DNA of 64,000 nt from Phyllobacterium trifolii (GTDB taxonomy: Bacteria > Pseudomonadota > Alphaproteobacteria > Rhizobiales > Rhizobiaceae). The notes under the pieces were generated by a model that saw only the letters and a list, made by a program, of their open reading frames with translations, was not told where the DNA came from and made no database searches. The translations under genes were made by a program, and so were the position numbers. Positions 36,567 through 44,763 of the stretch are shown piece by piece. How positions within the stretch are numbered: the first letter of the stretch is position 1; each line of letters begins with the position of its first letter. Where the stretch lies: positions 1 to 64,000 of the forward strand of contig NZ_JACHXN010000015.1 in the NCBI RefSeq assembly GCF_014192095.1. The letters run 5' to 3'.

Positions 36567-36800
36567 ATGGCACCGCAGACACGCGTCAAGGAACGGGCCG
36601 AGGAGCAATCATCGGCCATGAATCCAGACCAGCAGGCTGTCATTCGCATGGTCGCCAATGACCTGCATCGCCTCAACCAATCCGTTATGAAGGCGGTTGA
36701 CGCCGGCGTGTCCGTGGAACTGGTCCGTTCCGCCCGTCACCATGGCGGCGACGGCAACTGGGGCGATCTTCTTATCCCGGTTGTTGTAACAAGGCAGTAA
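36567..36800 (+). CDS. Conserved hypothetical protein downstream of aceA
   Basis: A 77-residue soluble protein starting after AAGGAGAAAAATC, a strong ribosome binding site. The middle is helical (MNPDQQAVIRMVANDLHRLNQSV) and the end is RSARHHGGDGNWGDLLIPVVV. It is 27 bases from the aceA stop and ends before a terminator, so it shares the aceA transcript. I do not recognise a named family. Confidence 0.75.
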   Translation: MAPQTRVKERAEEQSSAMNPDQQAVIRMVANDLHRLNQSVMKAVDAGVSVELVRSARHHGGDGNWGDLLIPVVVTRQ

Positions 36801-36851
36801 TTTCGCCCGTGGCCTTCTCTGGCTTCGGTCTGGGGCCACCACGGCTCGCAG

Positions 36852-36882
36852 AACCGCTCCCAAGCAATTGCGGGCGGTTTTT
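36852..36882 (+). terminator. Rho-independent terminator of the aceA operon
   Basis: AACCGC (36852-36857) pairs with GCGGTT (36874-36879), with additional GC pairs inside, followed by TTTTT. It lies about 50 bases after the 77-residue gene. Confidence 0.65.
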
Positions 36883-36898
36883 GGGTCAAGACGCAAAT

Positions 36899-36931
36899 GT
36901 GCGTGGTTCGATTTGCCATCGAACCACGCAC
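36899..36931. repeat. Palindromic repeat, family A, short copy
   Basis: GTGCGTGGTTCGAT (36899-36912) and its exact inverse (36918-36931) around TTGCC. This is a minimal form of the family A repeat, keeping only the outer 12-14 bases of the arms. Confidence 0.75.
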
Positions 36932-36999
36932 CGATGACTGGAGCTGTCTGACCCCGCAGCGAACGAAGGAAATTCGCTTCAAACCATCCAATCATCTGC

Positions 37000-37245
37000 T
37001 CAGTTAAAGAAGAGACGTCTTATATTCTTGGTCGCCGCAGGCGTTCGATCCATATGCTGGTCCGCCGCATAGGCAAGGGCAAGACCGACAATGGCTCGAG
37101 TGGTTTCATTCACCAACCATCCTGCTTCTCCTGCCTCGCTCGCAAGCATCTCGATCGCACACCGGAACTCTGCTTCCAGGGCCAGCTGACAATCGAAGCC
37201 CCGGCTTGGATAGTCGGTCGGACGCATAGGTTTGTGGATACGCAT
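37000..37245 (-). CDS. Conserved small hypothetical protein
   Basis: An 81-residue protein preceded by AAGGAGGAGACC, a near-perfect ribosome binding site. Its core DCQLALEAEFRCAIEMLASEAGEAGW is helical, and the rest is a basic tail. Similar short proteins are common in Rhizobiales and carry no assigned function. No signal or membrane segment. The 742-base AT-rich stretch lies upstream of it on the right. Confidence 0.7.
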   Translation of the reverse strand: MRIHKPMRPTDYPSRGFDCQLALEAEFRCAIEMLASEAGEAGWLVNETTRAIVGLALAYAADQHMDRTPAATKNIRRLFFN

Positions 37246-37593
37246 GGTCTCCTCCTTATGCCGTGCATGAGCTCTCGGGAAATGCGACGGACACCCAAGT
37301 GTCTAGTGGCACCTCAGAAACCTCAAATGCATGCGCTCACGTCTTTTAGCCTTACGCAAAGCATACTTTCCGACAAGGGTCTTTTTGGTCAGTACAGAAA
37401 CCAAAACTTTGGATTGTGCTCCTCAACATCCGAACCTAATTGCCCGACATAGCGCTTCTGGCAAAGGGGTAGAATGTTATCCCCCGAAAAATAGTATACA
37501 TGATTCATTTAAGTCTTCCCCTCCAGAAAGAACTAAACAAATTTGGCAATACAATAGCTATTTCAGATTGTGGAACAATGTAATACTACAAAT

Positions 37594-37613
37594 TTTGTCT
37601 GTCAATGGACAAA
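37594..37613. promoter_or_regulatory. TTTGTC-N8-GACAAA palindrome (distal)
   Basis: Perfect 6-base arms with an 8-base spacer. The same core TTGTC-N8-GACAA recurs at 37889-37908, 294 bases nearer the Crp/Fnr gene. Confidence 0.4.
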
Positions 37614-37888
37614 CGTTTTTTGAAATAAAACTTTACTTTTGTGATATATCAGATTGATGAAACGTTGCGCACGTAAAACTCAAATAATCGTTTACCAGGA
37701 CATGTATTACATGCGACAACTTCGTCTTCGATCAAAACTCGCACTTGTGCCAAAAGAATTGATTCAAAGCATTGATTCGAATCCTCTAATATAAAGCAAT
37801 CCTTTTTATATTTAGCGATCCGTGTCACAATACGATCCAGAGAAAATATAACCGGCTATTCGGTTAAATAATGACGGGCAGTTCTGCA

Positions 37889-37908
37889 ATTGTCCATTGG
37901 CGGACAAT
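37889..37908. promoter_or_regulatory. ATTGTC-N8-GACAAT palindrome (proximal)
   Basis: Perfect 6-base arms with an 8-base spacer, 80 bases before the Crp/Fnr start. It matches the distal site in core and spacing, as expected for two operators of one regulator. Confidence 0.4.
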
Positions 37909-37987
37909 GTATTGTGTCATTTTTTTATTTAGATACTTATAGCATTTCATCACGCAGGATTCTCTGTTCCCGCGGGAAGGGAACAGA

Positions 37988-38707
37988 ATGTCAGCTTCAC
38001 AATTTGCGTTTGAGAACAAGCTTCTCAGGCATATGCACGCGAGCGATTTTGAATTGCTGGCACCTCATCTCGAAGCAAGGGAGTTGCCGCTGAGGCACGT
38101 GATCGAGAAATCGCAAACGCCCGTCACCGAGGTGTACTTTCTTGAAACGGGCCTTGCCTCGATCGTCTCAAAAATGCCCAGTGGCCGCGACATCGAAGTG
38201 GGCGTGTCCGGCAATGACGGGATGACGGGTTTCTCAGTCGTTCTTGGCGGGATGCAATCGCCGCACGACAGTTACATCCAAGTAGCTGGTGTCGGTTACA
38301 GTATCGCTACCGTGCATCTTCAACGCGCTATGGAAACAAGCACTCCACTGCGCAACTACCTGCTCCTCTATGTCCAAACCATGATCATCCAGACAGCCTC
38401 GACCGTATTGGCGAATAGTCAGGCGGACGTCTCATCCAGAATGGCTCGCTGGCTCCTGATGGTGCATGACCGCACCCACGGTCCAGAAATTATGCTGACG
38501 CACGAATTCCTGTCGGTCATGCTTGGAGTGCGGCGGCCATGGGCGACGGAAACCTTGCATGTCCTCGAAGACAAACGGTTGATCCGGGCAAAGCGAGGAC
38601 AAATTACCATTGTCGATCGTATCGGGCTCATGGTCGAGGCCAATGGTTTCTACGGCGTAGCCGAGAACGAATACAAGCGGCTTCTCGGGATAAATCTCGC
38701 CCGATAG
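37988..38707 (+). CDS. Crp/Fnr-family transcriptional regulator
   Basis: A 239-residue regulator. The N-terminal cyclic-nucleotide-like beta roll (about residues 25-130) is followed by a dimer helix and a C-terminal winged helix (LTHEFLSVMLGVRRPWATETL). There is no Fnr-type cysteine cluster, so it is not an iron-sulfur oxygen sensor. The ATG follows GGGAAGGGAAC. Ligand unknown. The short spacer to puuA might permit joint control, but a separate promoter is as likely. Confidence 0.88.
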   Translation: MSASQFAFENKLLRHMHASDFELLAPHLEARELPLRHVIEKSQTPVTEVYFLETGLASIVSKMPSGRDIEVGVSGNDGMTGFSVVLGGMQSPHDSYIQVAGVGYSIATVHLQRAMETSTPLRNYLLLYVQTMIIQTASTVLANSQADVSSRMARWLLMVHDRTHGPEIMLTHEFLSVMLGVRRPWATETLHVLEDKRLIRAKRGQITIVDRIGLMVEANGFYGVAENEYKRLLGINLAR

Positions 38708-38818
38708 AGCCTTTCATGCCTGATAGAAACGAGTGGCGTGACAATTTGCTCGCCCCCTCCTCCCATCCCGTCATATTTTGTTCTATCATTTTGCCATCGC
38801 AACTTATTCTGGTGATTG

Positions 38819-40246
38819 ATGCCTTCCCAAACTCCTGAGAAAAAACCCGCACGGACCCGGCGGCGCACGCCCGCCTATGTCAAGGCAACCCGCGGCGTGA
38901 AGAACTGGCGCGAAGCTTCCGAGTGGCTGGCCTGGCGGGATATCGAGGACATCGAATGCATAACCCCGGATCAGGCGGGCGTAGCGCGCGGCAAGATGAT
39001 GCCGTCGAAGAAATTCACATCCAATACCTCGCTGGCGCTGCCTTCCGCCGTATTCATGGCGACGATCTCCGGTTCCTATCCGGAAGATGGGCATGGCTTC
39101 TCCTATCCCGAAGACGACGGCGATCTGAAACTGATGCCGGATCTCTCCACGCTTTCGGAAGTGCCGTGGGAAAGCGATCCGACAGCGCAGGTCATTTGTG
39201 ATCTCGTCAACAAAGACGGGGAAGCCGTGGAATTTACCCCGCGCAATGTCTTGAAGCGCGTCATGGCCGCTTATGCGAGGAAGGGCCTGAAGGCGGTCGT
39301 CGCGCCGGAAATCGAATTCTACCTCGTCAAGAAAAACCCCGATCCGGATTATCCCCTGACCCCGCCTGTCGGACGCTCTGGCCGGGCGATCGGCGGCGGA
39401 CAAGGTTATTCCATTGCCGGCGTCAACGAGTTCGACGAACTCATCGACGACATCTATCATTTCTCCGAAAGTCAGGGCCTCGAGATCGACACGCTGATCC
39501 ATGAGGAAGGCGCCGCGCAGCTGGAAATCAATTTGCGGCACGGCGATCCGATCGAGCTTGCCGATCAGGTGTTCTTGTTCAAACGCACCATCCGTGAAGC
39601 CGCGCTGAAGCACGACATGTATGCGACGTTCATGGCGAAGCCTATACAGGGCCAGCCGGGTTCCGCGATGCATATCCACCAGTCGATCATCGACAAGAAA
39701 ACCGGGCGCAATGTTTTCTCCAACCCGGATGGAACGGAAAGCCCGGCGTTCCGGCATTTTATCGGCGGCATGCAGAAGCATGTCCCGGCCTCGCTGGTGA
39801 TGTTTGCGCCCTATGTGAACTCGTATCGGCGGCTGACACCGGCGGCCTCTGCACCGGTCAATGTCAAATGGGGCTATGACAACCGTACCACGGCATTTCG
39901 CGTACCGCGCTCGGACCCTGCGGCGCGGCGTGTGGAAAACCGTATCCCCTCCTCCGATGCCAACCCGTATCTGGCACTGGCGGCATCGCTCGCCTGCGGC
40001 CTGATCGGCATGAACAACAAGATCGAGCCGGACGAGCCTGCCTCCACGACCGTCAACGACAATCTGATCGAATTGCCGCGCGGGTTGATCGAGGCGACGA
40101 TCCTGTTCGAGCAGGACAGGGAACTGGTGGCCATGCTCGGCGAATCCTTCGCAATCACCTACGCCGCAATCAAACGCGCCGAGTTCGAGACCTTCATGGA
40201 GGTCATCAGCCCGTGGGAGCGTGAGTTTTTGCTGCTGAATGTGTGA
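38819..40246 (+). CDS. puuA: Glutamine synthetase-family protein (gamma-glutamylputrescine synthetase-like)
   Basis: A 475-residue glutamine synthetase-fold ligase of the PuuA/GlnA3 group. Visible are VVAPEIEFYLV, the ATP-binding GSAMHIHQS, and NRTTAFRVPRSDPAARRVENRIP with DANPYLALAA. PuuA joins glutamate to putrescine, the entry of the gamma-glutamyl degradation pathway. The PuuB-like oxidase 223 bases downstream and the potFGHI importer support this role; other amine substrates are possible. The ATG at 38819 is preferred over a TTG codon just before it. Confidence 0.85.
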   Translation: MPSQTPEKKPARTRRRTPAYVKATRGVKNWREASEWLAWRDIEDIECITPDQAGVARGKMMPSKKFTSNTSLALPSAVFMATISGSYPEDGHGFSYPEDDGDLKLMPDLSTLSEVPWESDPTAQVICDLVNKDGEAVEFTPRNVLKRVMAAYARKGLKAVVAPEIEFYLVKKNPDPDYPLTPPVGRSGRAIGGGQGYSIAGVNEFDELIDDIYHFSESQGLEIDTLIHEEGAAQLEINLRHGDPIELADQVFLFKRTIREAALKHDMYATFMAKPIQGQPGSAMHIHQSIIDKKTGRNVFSNPDGTESPAFRHFIGGMQKHVPASLVMFAPYVNSYRRLTPAASAPVNVKWGYDNRTTAFRVPRSDPAARRVENRIPSSDANPYLALAASLACGLIGMNNKIEPDEPASTTVNDNLIELPRGLIEATILFEQDRELVAMLGESFAITYAAIKRAEFETFMEVISPWEREFLLLNV

Positions 40247-40275
40247 TCCGGAAGAGGATACTTTTTGCGGCATAA

Positions 40276-40436
40276 CTGCTGTGCGTGGTTCGACAAGCTC
40301 ACCATGAGGGAGATAGTTGATTGCAAGCGGCCAAGTTCTGAAGGTTGGTGATTGCTTGCAGTCCACCACCTCCCTCATGGTGAGCTTGCAGTGCACCACC
40401 TCCCTCATGGTGAGCTTGTCGAACCACGCACAGCAG
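40276..40436. repeat. Palindromic repeat, family A, copy with internal duplication
   Basis: Outer arms begin at 40276 and end at 40436, with the same TGCGTGGTTCGAC and CTCACCATGAGGGA content as the copy at 34872. The right arm contains a 30-base tandem duplication (40356-40385 and 40386-40415, one mismatch). It lies between puuA and puuB. Confidence 0.85.
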
Positions 40437-40469
40437 TTGCGCAGCAGATCAATGTAGAAGTTTGCAAAT

Positions 40470-41756
40470 ATGCCCTATCAATCACCCATTTCCCCTGGCA
40501 TCTCCTGGTACGAGTCAGCCATCAGTGACCGTACCGAATATCCGGCGCTGGATGGATCGCGTAACGCCGATGTCGTCATTATTGGCGGCGGCTTTACCGG
40601 CCTCTCCGCTGCCGTTCACCTGGCGTCGGCAGGTGTCGACGTGGTCTTGCTCGAGGCCTGGCGCTTCGGTGACGGCGCATCGGGGCGCAATGGCGGCCAG
40701 CTTGGCACCGGTCAGCGCGCCTGGGCGGAAGAACTCGAGGCGCAATATGGTTTCACGCGGGCCAAGGCGTTGTTCGACCTCGCCGAGGAAGCCAAGAGCC
40801 ATCTCTTGCAATTTGCCGAGACGCACAAGATCGACATCGAATATGTGCCGGGACAAATGTCCGTCGTGCACAAGAAGCGCTACCTGAAGGACTATCGGGC
40901 GCACGCGGAACTGATGGCGACACGTTTCGGCTATCCGCATATCCATTATATGGACGCCGCGGAGACCGCGGAACGCCTTGGTTCGACGCGCTATCTCGGC
41001 GGAACATATGACAAGGGCACCGGCCATATCCAGCCGATGAAGCTGGTGGTCGGTACAGCAAAGGCGGCGGCGCAGGCCGGCGCGCATCTCTACGAGAACA
41101 GCAAGGTCACGGGGATCAAATCCGAAAACGGCCGCGTGACCGTTACGACGCCTTTCGGCAATGTGACGGCGGCGAAGTGCCTGATTGCGGTCAATGCCTA
41201 TGGTGGAAATCTCGAACCAATCAGCGCTTCGCATGTGATGCCAATCCGCTCGTTCATCGGGGCGACAGTGCCGCTCGGGACCGATAGTCCCGTGCTGCCG
41301 GGCGGCGAGAGCGTGGACGATTCCCGTTTTGTCGTACGCTATTTCCGCCGCTCCAGGGATGGCCGGCTGCTGTTTGGCGGGCGCGAGGCCTATACGGCGG
41401 ACAACCCGCTCGACATCAGCACCCATATTCGCCGCCAGATCGCCGAGATTTACCCGGCGCTCGCCAATGTCGAAATCACCCAGGCCTGGGGCGGTTCGGT
41501 GGGCATCACCCTGCCCCGCCAGCCCTTTGTGCGCGAGGTCATGCCGAACGTGATCTCGGCCGGGGGCTATTCCGGCCATGGGGTGATGCTGTCGAATTTC
41601 GTCGGCAAGCTCTATGCAGAAACCGTCGCCGGTAACCGTGACCGGCTGAAACTGCTGGAGGAGCTGAAAGTGCCCGCATTTCCGGGCGGACGTACGTTCC
41701 GCGCGCCGCTGTTATTCCTTGCGCTCAGCTGGTATGCGCTGGTGGACAGAATCTAA
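40470..41756 (+). CDS. puuB: FAD-dependent oxidoreductase (gamma-glutamylputrescine oxidase-like)
   Basis: A 428-residue DAO-family flavoprotein. The FAD motif is VVIIGGGFTGLSAAVHL near residue 32, and the GASGRNGGQLGTGQR segment that follows is typical of PuuB. The C-terminus carries GGYSGHGVMLSNFVGK. PuuB oxidises gamma-glutamylputrescine to the aldehyde with release of ammonia and hydrogen peroxide. It follows the puuA-like gene. Confidence 0.85.
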   Translation: MPYQSPISPGISWYESAISDRTEYPALDGSRNADVVIIGGGFTGLSAAVHLASAGVDVVLLEAWRFGDGASGRNGGQLGTGQRAWAEELEAQYGFTRAKALFDLAEEAKSHLLQFAETHKIDIEYVPGQMSVVHKKRYLKDYRAHAELMATRFGYPHIHYMDAAETAERLGSTRYLGGTYDKGTGHIQPMKLVVGTAKAAAQAGAHLYENSKVTGIKSENGRVTVTTPFGNVTAAKCLIAVNAYGGNLEPISASHVMPIRSFIGATVPLGTDSPVLPGGESVDDSRFVVRYFRRSRDGRLLFGGREAYTADNPLDISTHIRRQIAEIYPALANVEITQAWGGSVGITLPRQPFVREVMPNVISAGGYSGHGVMLSNFVGKLYAETVAGNRDRLKLLEELKVPAFPGGRTFRAPLLFLALSWYALVDRI

Positions 41757-41889
41757 ACTTCCATAAATAAAAAATCGCAAATTCTTGCGTCTAAGTATAT
41801 GTTTTCGGTAGTTATTCTGAACTATGCGATAGATATTACGGATTATACTTGGATGTAACTAAATATAGGTATATACTGCTATACTGCGA

Positions 41890-41974
41890 CTGTGGGGTTC
41901 AGGGCCCCATGACGGTTGACCGCCCCGCAGCCCGAGAGGGCAGCGCTTGCCCTCTCACCACGGGGAGGGTTTTT
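41890..41974 (+). promoter_or_regulatory. Structured, attenuator-like leader of the RTX gene
   Basis: Stem 1 is CTGTGGGG (41890-41897) with CCCCGCAG (41923-41930). Stem 2 is GAGAGGGCA (41934-41942) with TGCCCTCTC (41948-41956). The 3' side of stem 2 can pair instead with GGGGAGGG (41962-41969), followed by TTTTT (41970-41974), which makes an intrinsic terminator. The same GGGGAGGG is the ribosome binding site for the ATG at 41979. Two mutually exclusive structures thus control both termination and translation. No known riboswitch class was recognised. Confidence 0.5.
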
Positions 41975-41978
41975 CATT

Positions 41979-43042
41979 ATGGCAACATTATCCGAAACAT
42001 ATAAGGTTATTCTTGGCGTAGGCGGCGTGACGGGGACGACCAGAACGAACGGTTCTAACACCGAAACATTTCTACTTCCACTTCCAGGTACACCTACTAG
42101 CGATCATTATTACGAGGGGCTGGGAGGCAATGACATTATCACCGGCCAGCTCGCCGACGACTATATTGAGGGTGGCGCTGAAGCCGACGTACTTCTCGAT
42201 GTCGGTCTCGGCGTGAATGACACGCTCGGCTACCTCAACTCCCCCGTGGGGACCAATAACTTCGGCGTAAGCGTCACTCTGAATCCGCTTGGTGGAATTC
42301 AAAGGGCGTCCGGTGGCCACGCTCAAGGCGATACGGCGGTCAGCGGCTTCGAAAATCTCGTCGGCTCGGAGTTCAACGATGTGCTGACCGGCAATGCCGG
42401 CGCCAACAAAATTTTGGGTATGGGCGGTGATGACGACATATTCGGCGGCGGCGGCATGACGTGCTGTATGGCGGTGACGGTGTCGACGACATTCGCGGTG
42501 GTGAGGGCAACGATCAGATTTATGGCGAGGCCGGCCACGACAAGCTTTTCGGGGACGACGGCAACGATACATTCTATTTCAGCTCGGGCAACAACGCGAT
42601 GGACGGAGGAGCGGGGAAAGATACGGTAGACTATTCGGCCTCGGCCCGCGACACGACAGTTAATCTGAAAACTGGAGAAGGAGGCGGTGCGGCAGTTGGC
42701 GATACATACCAATTTATCGAGAACGTCGTCGGCAGCCAATTCAACGATACAATTTGGGGGAACGCGCAAGTCAACGAAATGAATGGCGGCGCGGGTACAG
42801 ACAGGTTCTTCTATGAACAACTGGCGGATATTAGTGGAGACACAATCAATGGGTTTTCCCTTGCCGAGGGCGACAAAGTCGACCTGACCCGAATTGACGA
42901 TTTTACGATGGACAATATCAGCGGCGGCGGAACAGGGGGAGGACCGTTCCGGATAGATTACCATGGCGGCACTGTCTATCTAACTGTTAATTCATCCGTC
43001 AGTGGACAACAGCTGAGCAGACTGTTGGTGTTCGACGCATGA
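41979..43042 (+). pseudogene. RTX (hemolysin-type calcium-binding repeat) protein, frameshifted
   Basis: Two overlapping reading frames together encode one RTX-like protein of about 355 residues. The first half (41979 to about 42455) ends in GGDDDIFGGGG, and the second resumes as DVLYGGDGVDDIRGGEGNDQ. Insertion of a single A near 42456, where ATGAC would become AATGAC, restores one frame through the glycine-aspartate nonapeptides. RTX repeats bind calcium and occur in secreted proteins. There is no N-terminal signal, in keeping with type I secretion. Either a real mutation in a short GC repeat or a sequencing error. Confidence 0.75.
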
Positions 43043-43070
43043 CGTGTTGAAAATTGCAATTTTTTGCGGA

Positions 43071-43100
43071 TATGAGCGGCGGCTTCGACCGCCGCTCATA
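43071..43100. terminator. Strong stem-loop downstream of the RTX gene
   Basis: A 12-bp perfect stem, TATGAGCGGCGG with CCGCCGCTCATA, around a CTTCGA loop, 29 bases after the RTX stop. It lacks a T run, so it may stabilise the mRNA end or terminate weakly. Confidence 0.5.
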
Positions 43101-43221
43101 TAAGCGCTCCGACCGCTCGAGAGCATTGCCGTTTTTCTCGAACTATGGCGATGCGCTATCCCCTCCTCCGGGCAATTCCCTGACCCGAAGGCACTGGTTG
43201 GTCAGTTCTTCTCAAATTATC

Positions 43222-44346
43222 CTAAACCTTCCGCACAATCACGCTTCCAACCGAATACCCTGCCCCGAAGGAGCAGATGACACCGAGGCTGCCGGGAGCC
43301 AGATCGTCGGAATATTTCGAGAAGGCGATGATCGAGCCGGCGGATGACGTATTGGCATAGTCCTGCAGGATGTTCGGTTGTTCGCCGGGTTCCGGCTCGC
43401 GGCCGAGCACCTTGACGCCGATCAGGTCGTTCATGCCCTTGTTGGCCTGGTGCAGCCAGAGCCGCGACAGGTGCGCGGGCGCGATGTTCTCGTCGGCGAG
43501 GTGGGTGAGGATCAGGTCGGAGACGATCGGCACCACTTGCTTGAACACCTTGCGGCCTTCCTGCTTGAACAGCATGTCGCGGCGGTCAGCCATGTGGCCT
43601 TCGCGCGTGCGGCGCAGGAAGCCATTATTGTTGCGGATATTGTTGGAAAACTGTGTCAGGCAGCGAGTCGAGACGATCTCGAAGCGGTCTTTTGCCGTGG
43701 CCAGATCATCGCGCTCGAGCAGTACGGCGGTGCAGACATCGCCGAAGATGAAATGACAGTCGCGATCGCGCCATTCGAGATGCGCCGAGCAAATCTCCGG
43801 ATTGACCATGAGGATCGCGCGGGCCGAGCCGGAGCGGATCATGTCAGCAGCGGCCTGGATACCGAAGGTGGCCGACGAGCAGGCGACATTCATGTCGAAG
43901 CCGAAGCCTTCGATGCCCAGTGCCTGCTGCACCTCGATGGCAATGGCCGGATAAGGGCGCTCGTGATTGGAAGCGGCGCAAATCACGGCATCGACATCCG
44001 ACACATCCCGCCCGGCTTTGGCGAGGGCAAGACTGGCGGCATGCACGGCCATCTGCGCCATGACGGACAAATCCTCGTCTGCGCGCTCGGGCAGGACCGG
44101 ATGCATGATCTCCGGATCGAGGATGCCGGATTTGTTGAGGACATAGCGGTTTTCAATACCGGACGCGCGGACGATGAAATCCTCCGCCGACATGGTCATC
44201 GGCGCGCGTGTGCCGGCGGCGATTTCATCGGCGTAGAGCTCGTTCTGCCGTGTGGCATAGGTGTTGAACGCCTCCACCAGTTCGGCATTGCTGATGGACT
44301 GTTCCGGCGTGAAAACGCCCGTACCGCTGATGACGACTTTATGCAT
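43222..44346 (-). CDS. Beta-ketoacyl-ACP synthase III-like protein
   Basis: A 374-residue thiolase-fold condensing enzyme. The catalytic Cys is in NVACSSATFG, the His in LHQANKGMN and the Asn in YANTSSAGS, as in FabH. It is about 50 residues longer than housekeeping FabH because of an insertion near residues 25-65. This may be a second, specialised synthase. Start at 44346 (MHKVVISGTG); upstream codons in frame are not conserved. Confidence 0.85.
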   Translation of the reverse strand: MHKVVISGTGVFTPEQSISNAELVEAFNTYATRQNELYADEIAAGTRAPMTMSAEDFIVRASGIENRYVLNKSGILDPEIMHPVLPERADEDLSVMAQMAVHAASLALAKAGRDVSDVDAVICAASNHERPYPAIAIEVQQALGIEGFGFDMNVACSSATFGIQAAADMIRSGSARAILMVNPEICSAHLEWRDRDCHFIFGDVCTAVLLERDDLATAKDRFEIVSTRCLTQFSNNIRNNNGFLRRTREGHMADRRDMLFKQEGRKVFKQVVPIVSDLILTHLADENIAPAHLSRLWLHQANKGMNDLIGVKVLGREPEPGEQPNILQDYANTSSAGSIIAFSKYSDDLAPGSLGVICSFGAGYSVGSVIVRKV

Positions 44347-44490
44347 GGCGCTTCCAAAATCTTGTGTTTGAAAAGCGATAGTGTTTCCGGGCGTTTCGCG
44401 CAAGTTGTGCTGTCTGGTTTGAAGACGGAGGCCGCATTTTCAACGAGGTTCCCATCGTAGAGCGTCACTCACTCCTTCATAAGGAACTAC

Positions 44491-44635
44491 CCTCTCCGTC
44501 ATCCTCGGGCTTGACCCGAGGACCCATGACTAAGGTGCCCTGATTTCCATTGGCACGGCGCAACAAGCGCGTCAGGGGACCTGTAGTTCTCCTTTGCCGT
44601 GGGTCCTCGGGTCAAGCCCGAGGATGACGGAGAGG
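44491..44635. repeat. Long inverted repeat with 36-base perfect arms
   Basis: Arms at 44491-44526 and 44600-44635 are exact reverse complements. Each includes the self-complementary CCTCGGGCTTGACCCGAGG. They enclose a 73-base centre. The arm sequence is of the type scattered through Rhizobiales genomes. It lies in the spacer between the KASIII gene and the phosphate transporter. Confidence 0.85.
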
Positions 44636-44763
44636 TGGGGGTTCGTCATAACGGAGAAGCAGGTGTTCTAAGCCTAAGGTAGTCCGAATTGAGCCTCGTC
44701 TTGTCATCAAGGGTTCACGTGAGGGTCATAGCCTTTCCGCATTAACCATTTGGGGATCTGGTC

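Larger units (their letters stand above)
37246..37987. other. Long AT-rich intergenic region upstream of the Crp/Fnr gene
   Basis: About 740 bases without a convincing gene and visibly richer in A+T than its surroundings. It contains two matching interrupted palindromes, at 37594-37613 and 37889-37908, and an ATTGT-GGA-ACAAT palindrome at 37567-37579. No tRNA, transposase remnant or clear terminator was seen. It may be the control region of the downstream regulator gene, or DNA of foreign origin. Confidence 0.5.

Noticed and set aside
38804-40408. Long open frame antisense to puuA (534 codons)
   Set aside because: It mirrors the codon structure of a clear glutamine synthetase-family gene and includes the [10 protein letters not shown] repeat translation; no family features of its own.
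41890-41974. Assignment of the RTX leader to TPP, SAM-II, cobalamin or another known riboswitch
   Set aside because: No signature sequences of these classes were found; only the alternative stems are supported.
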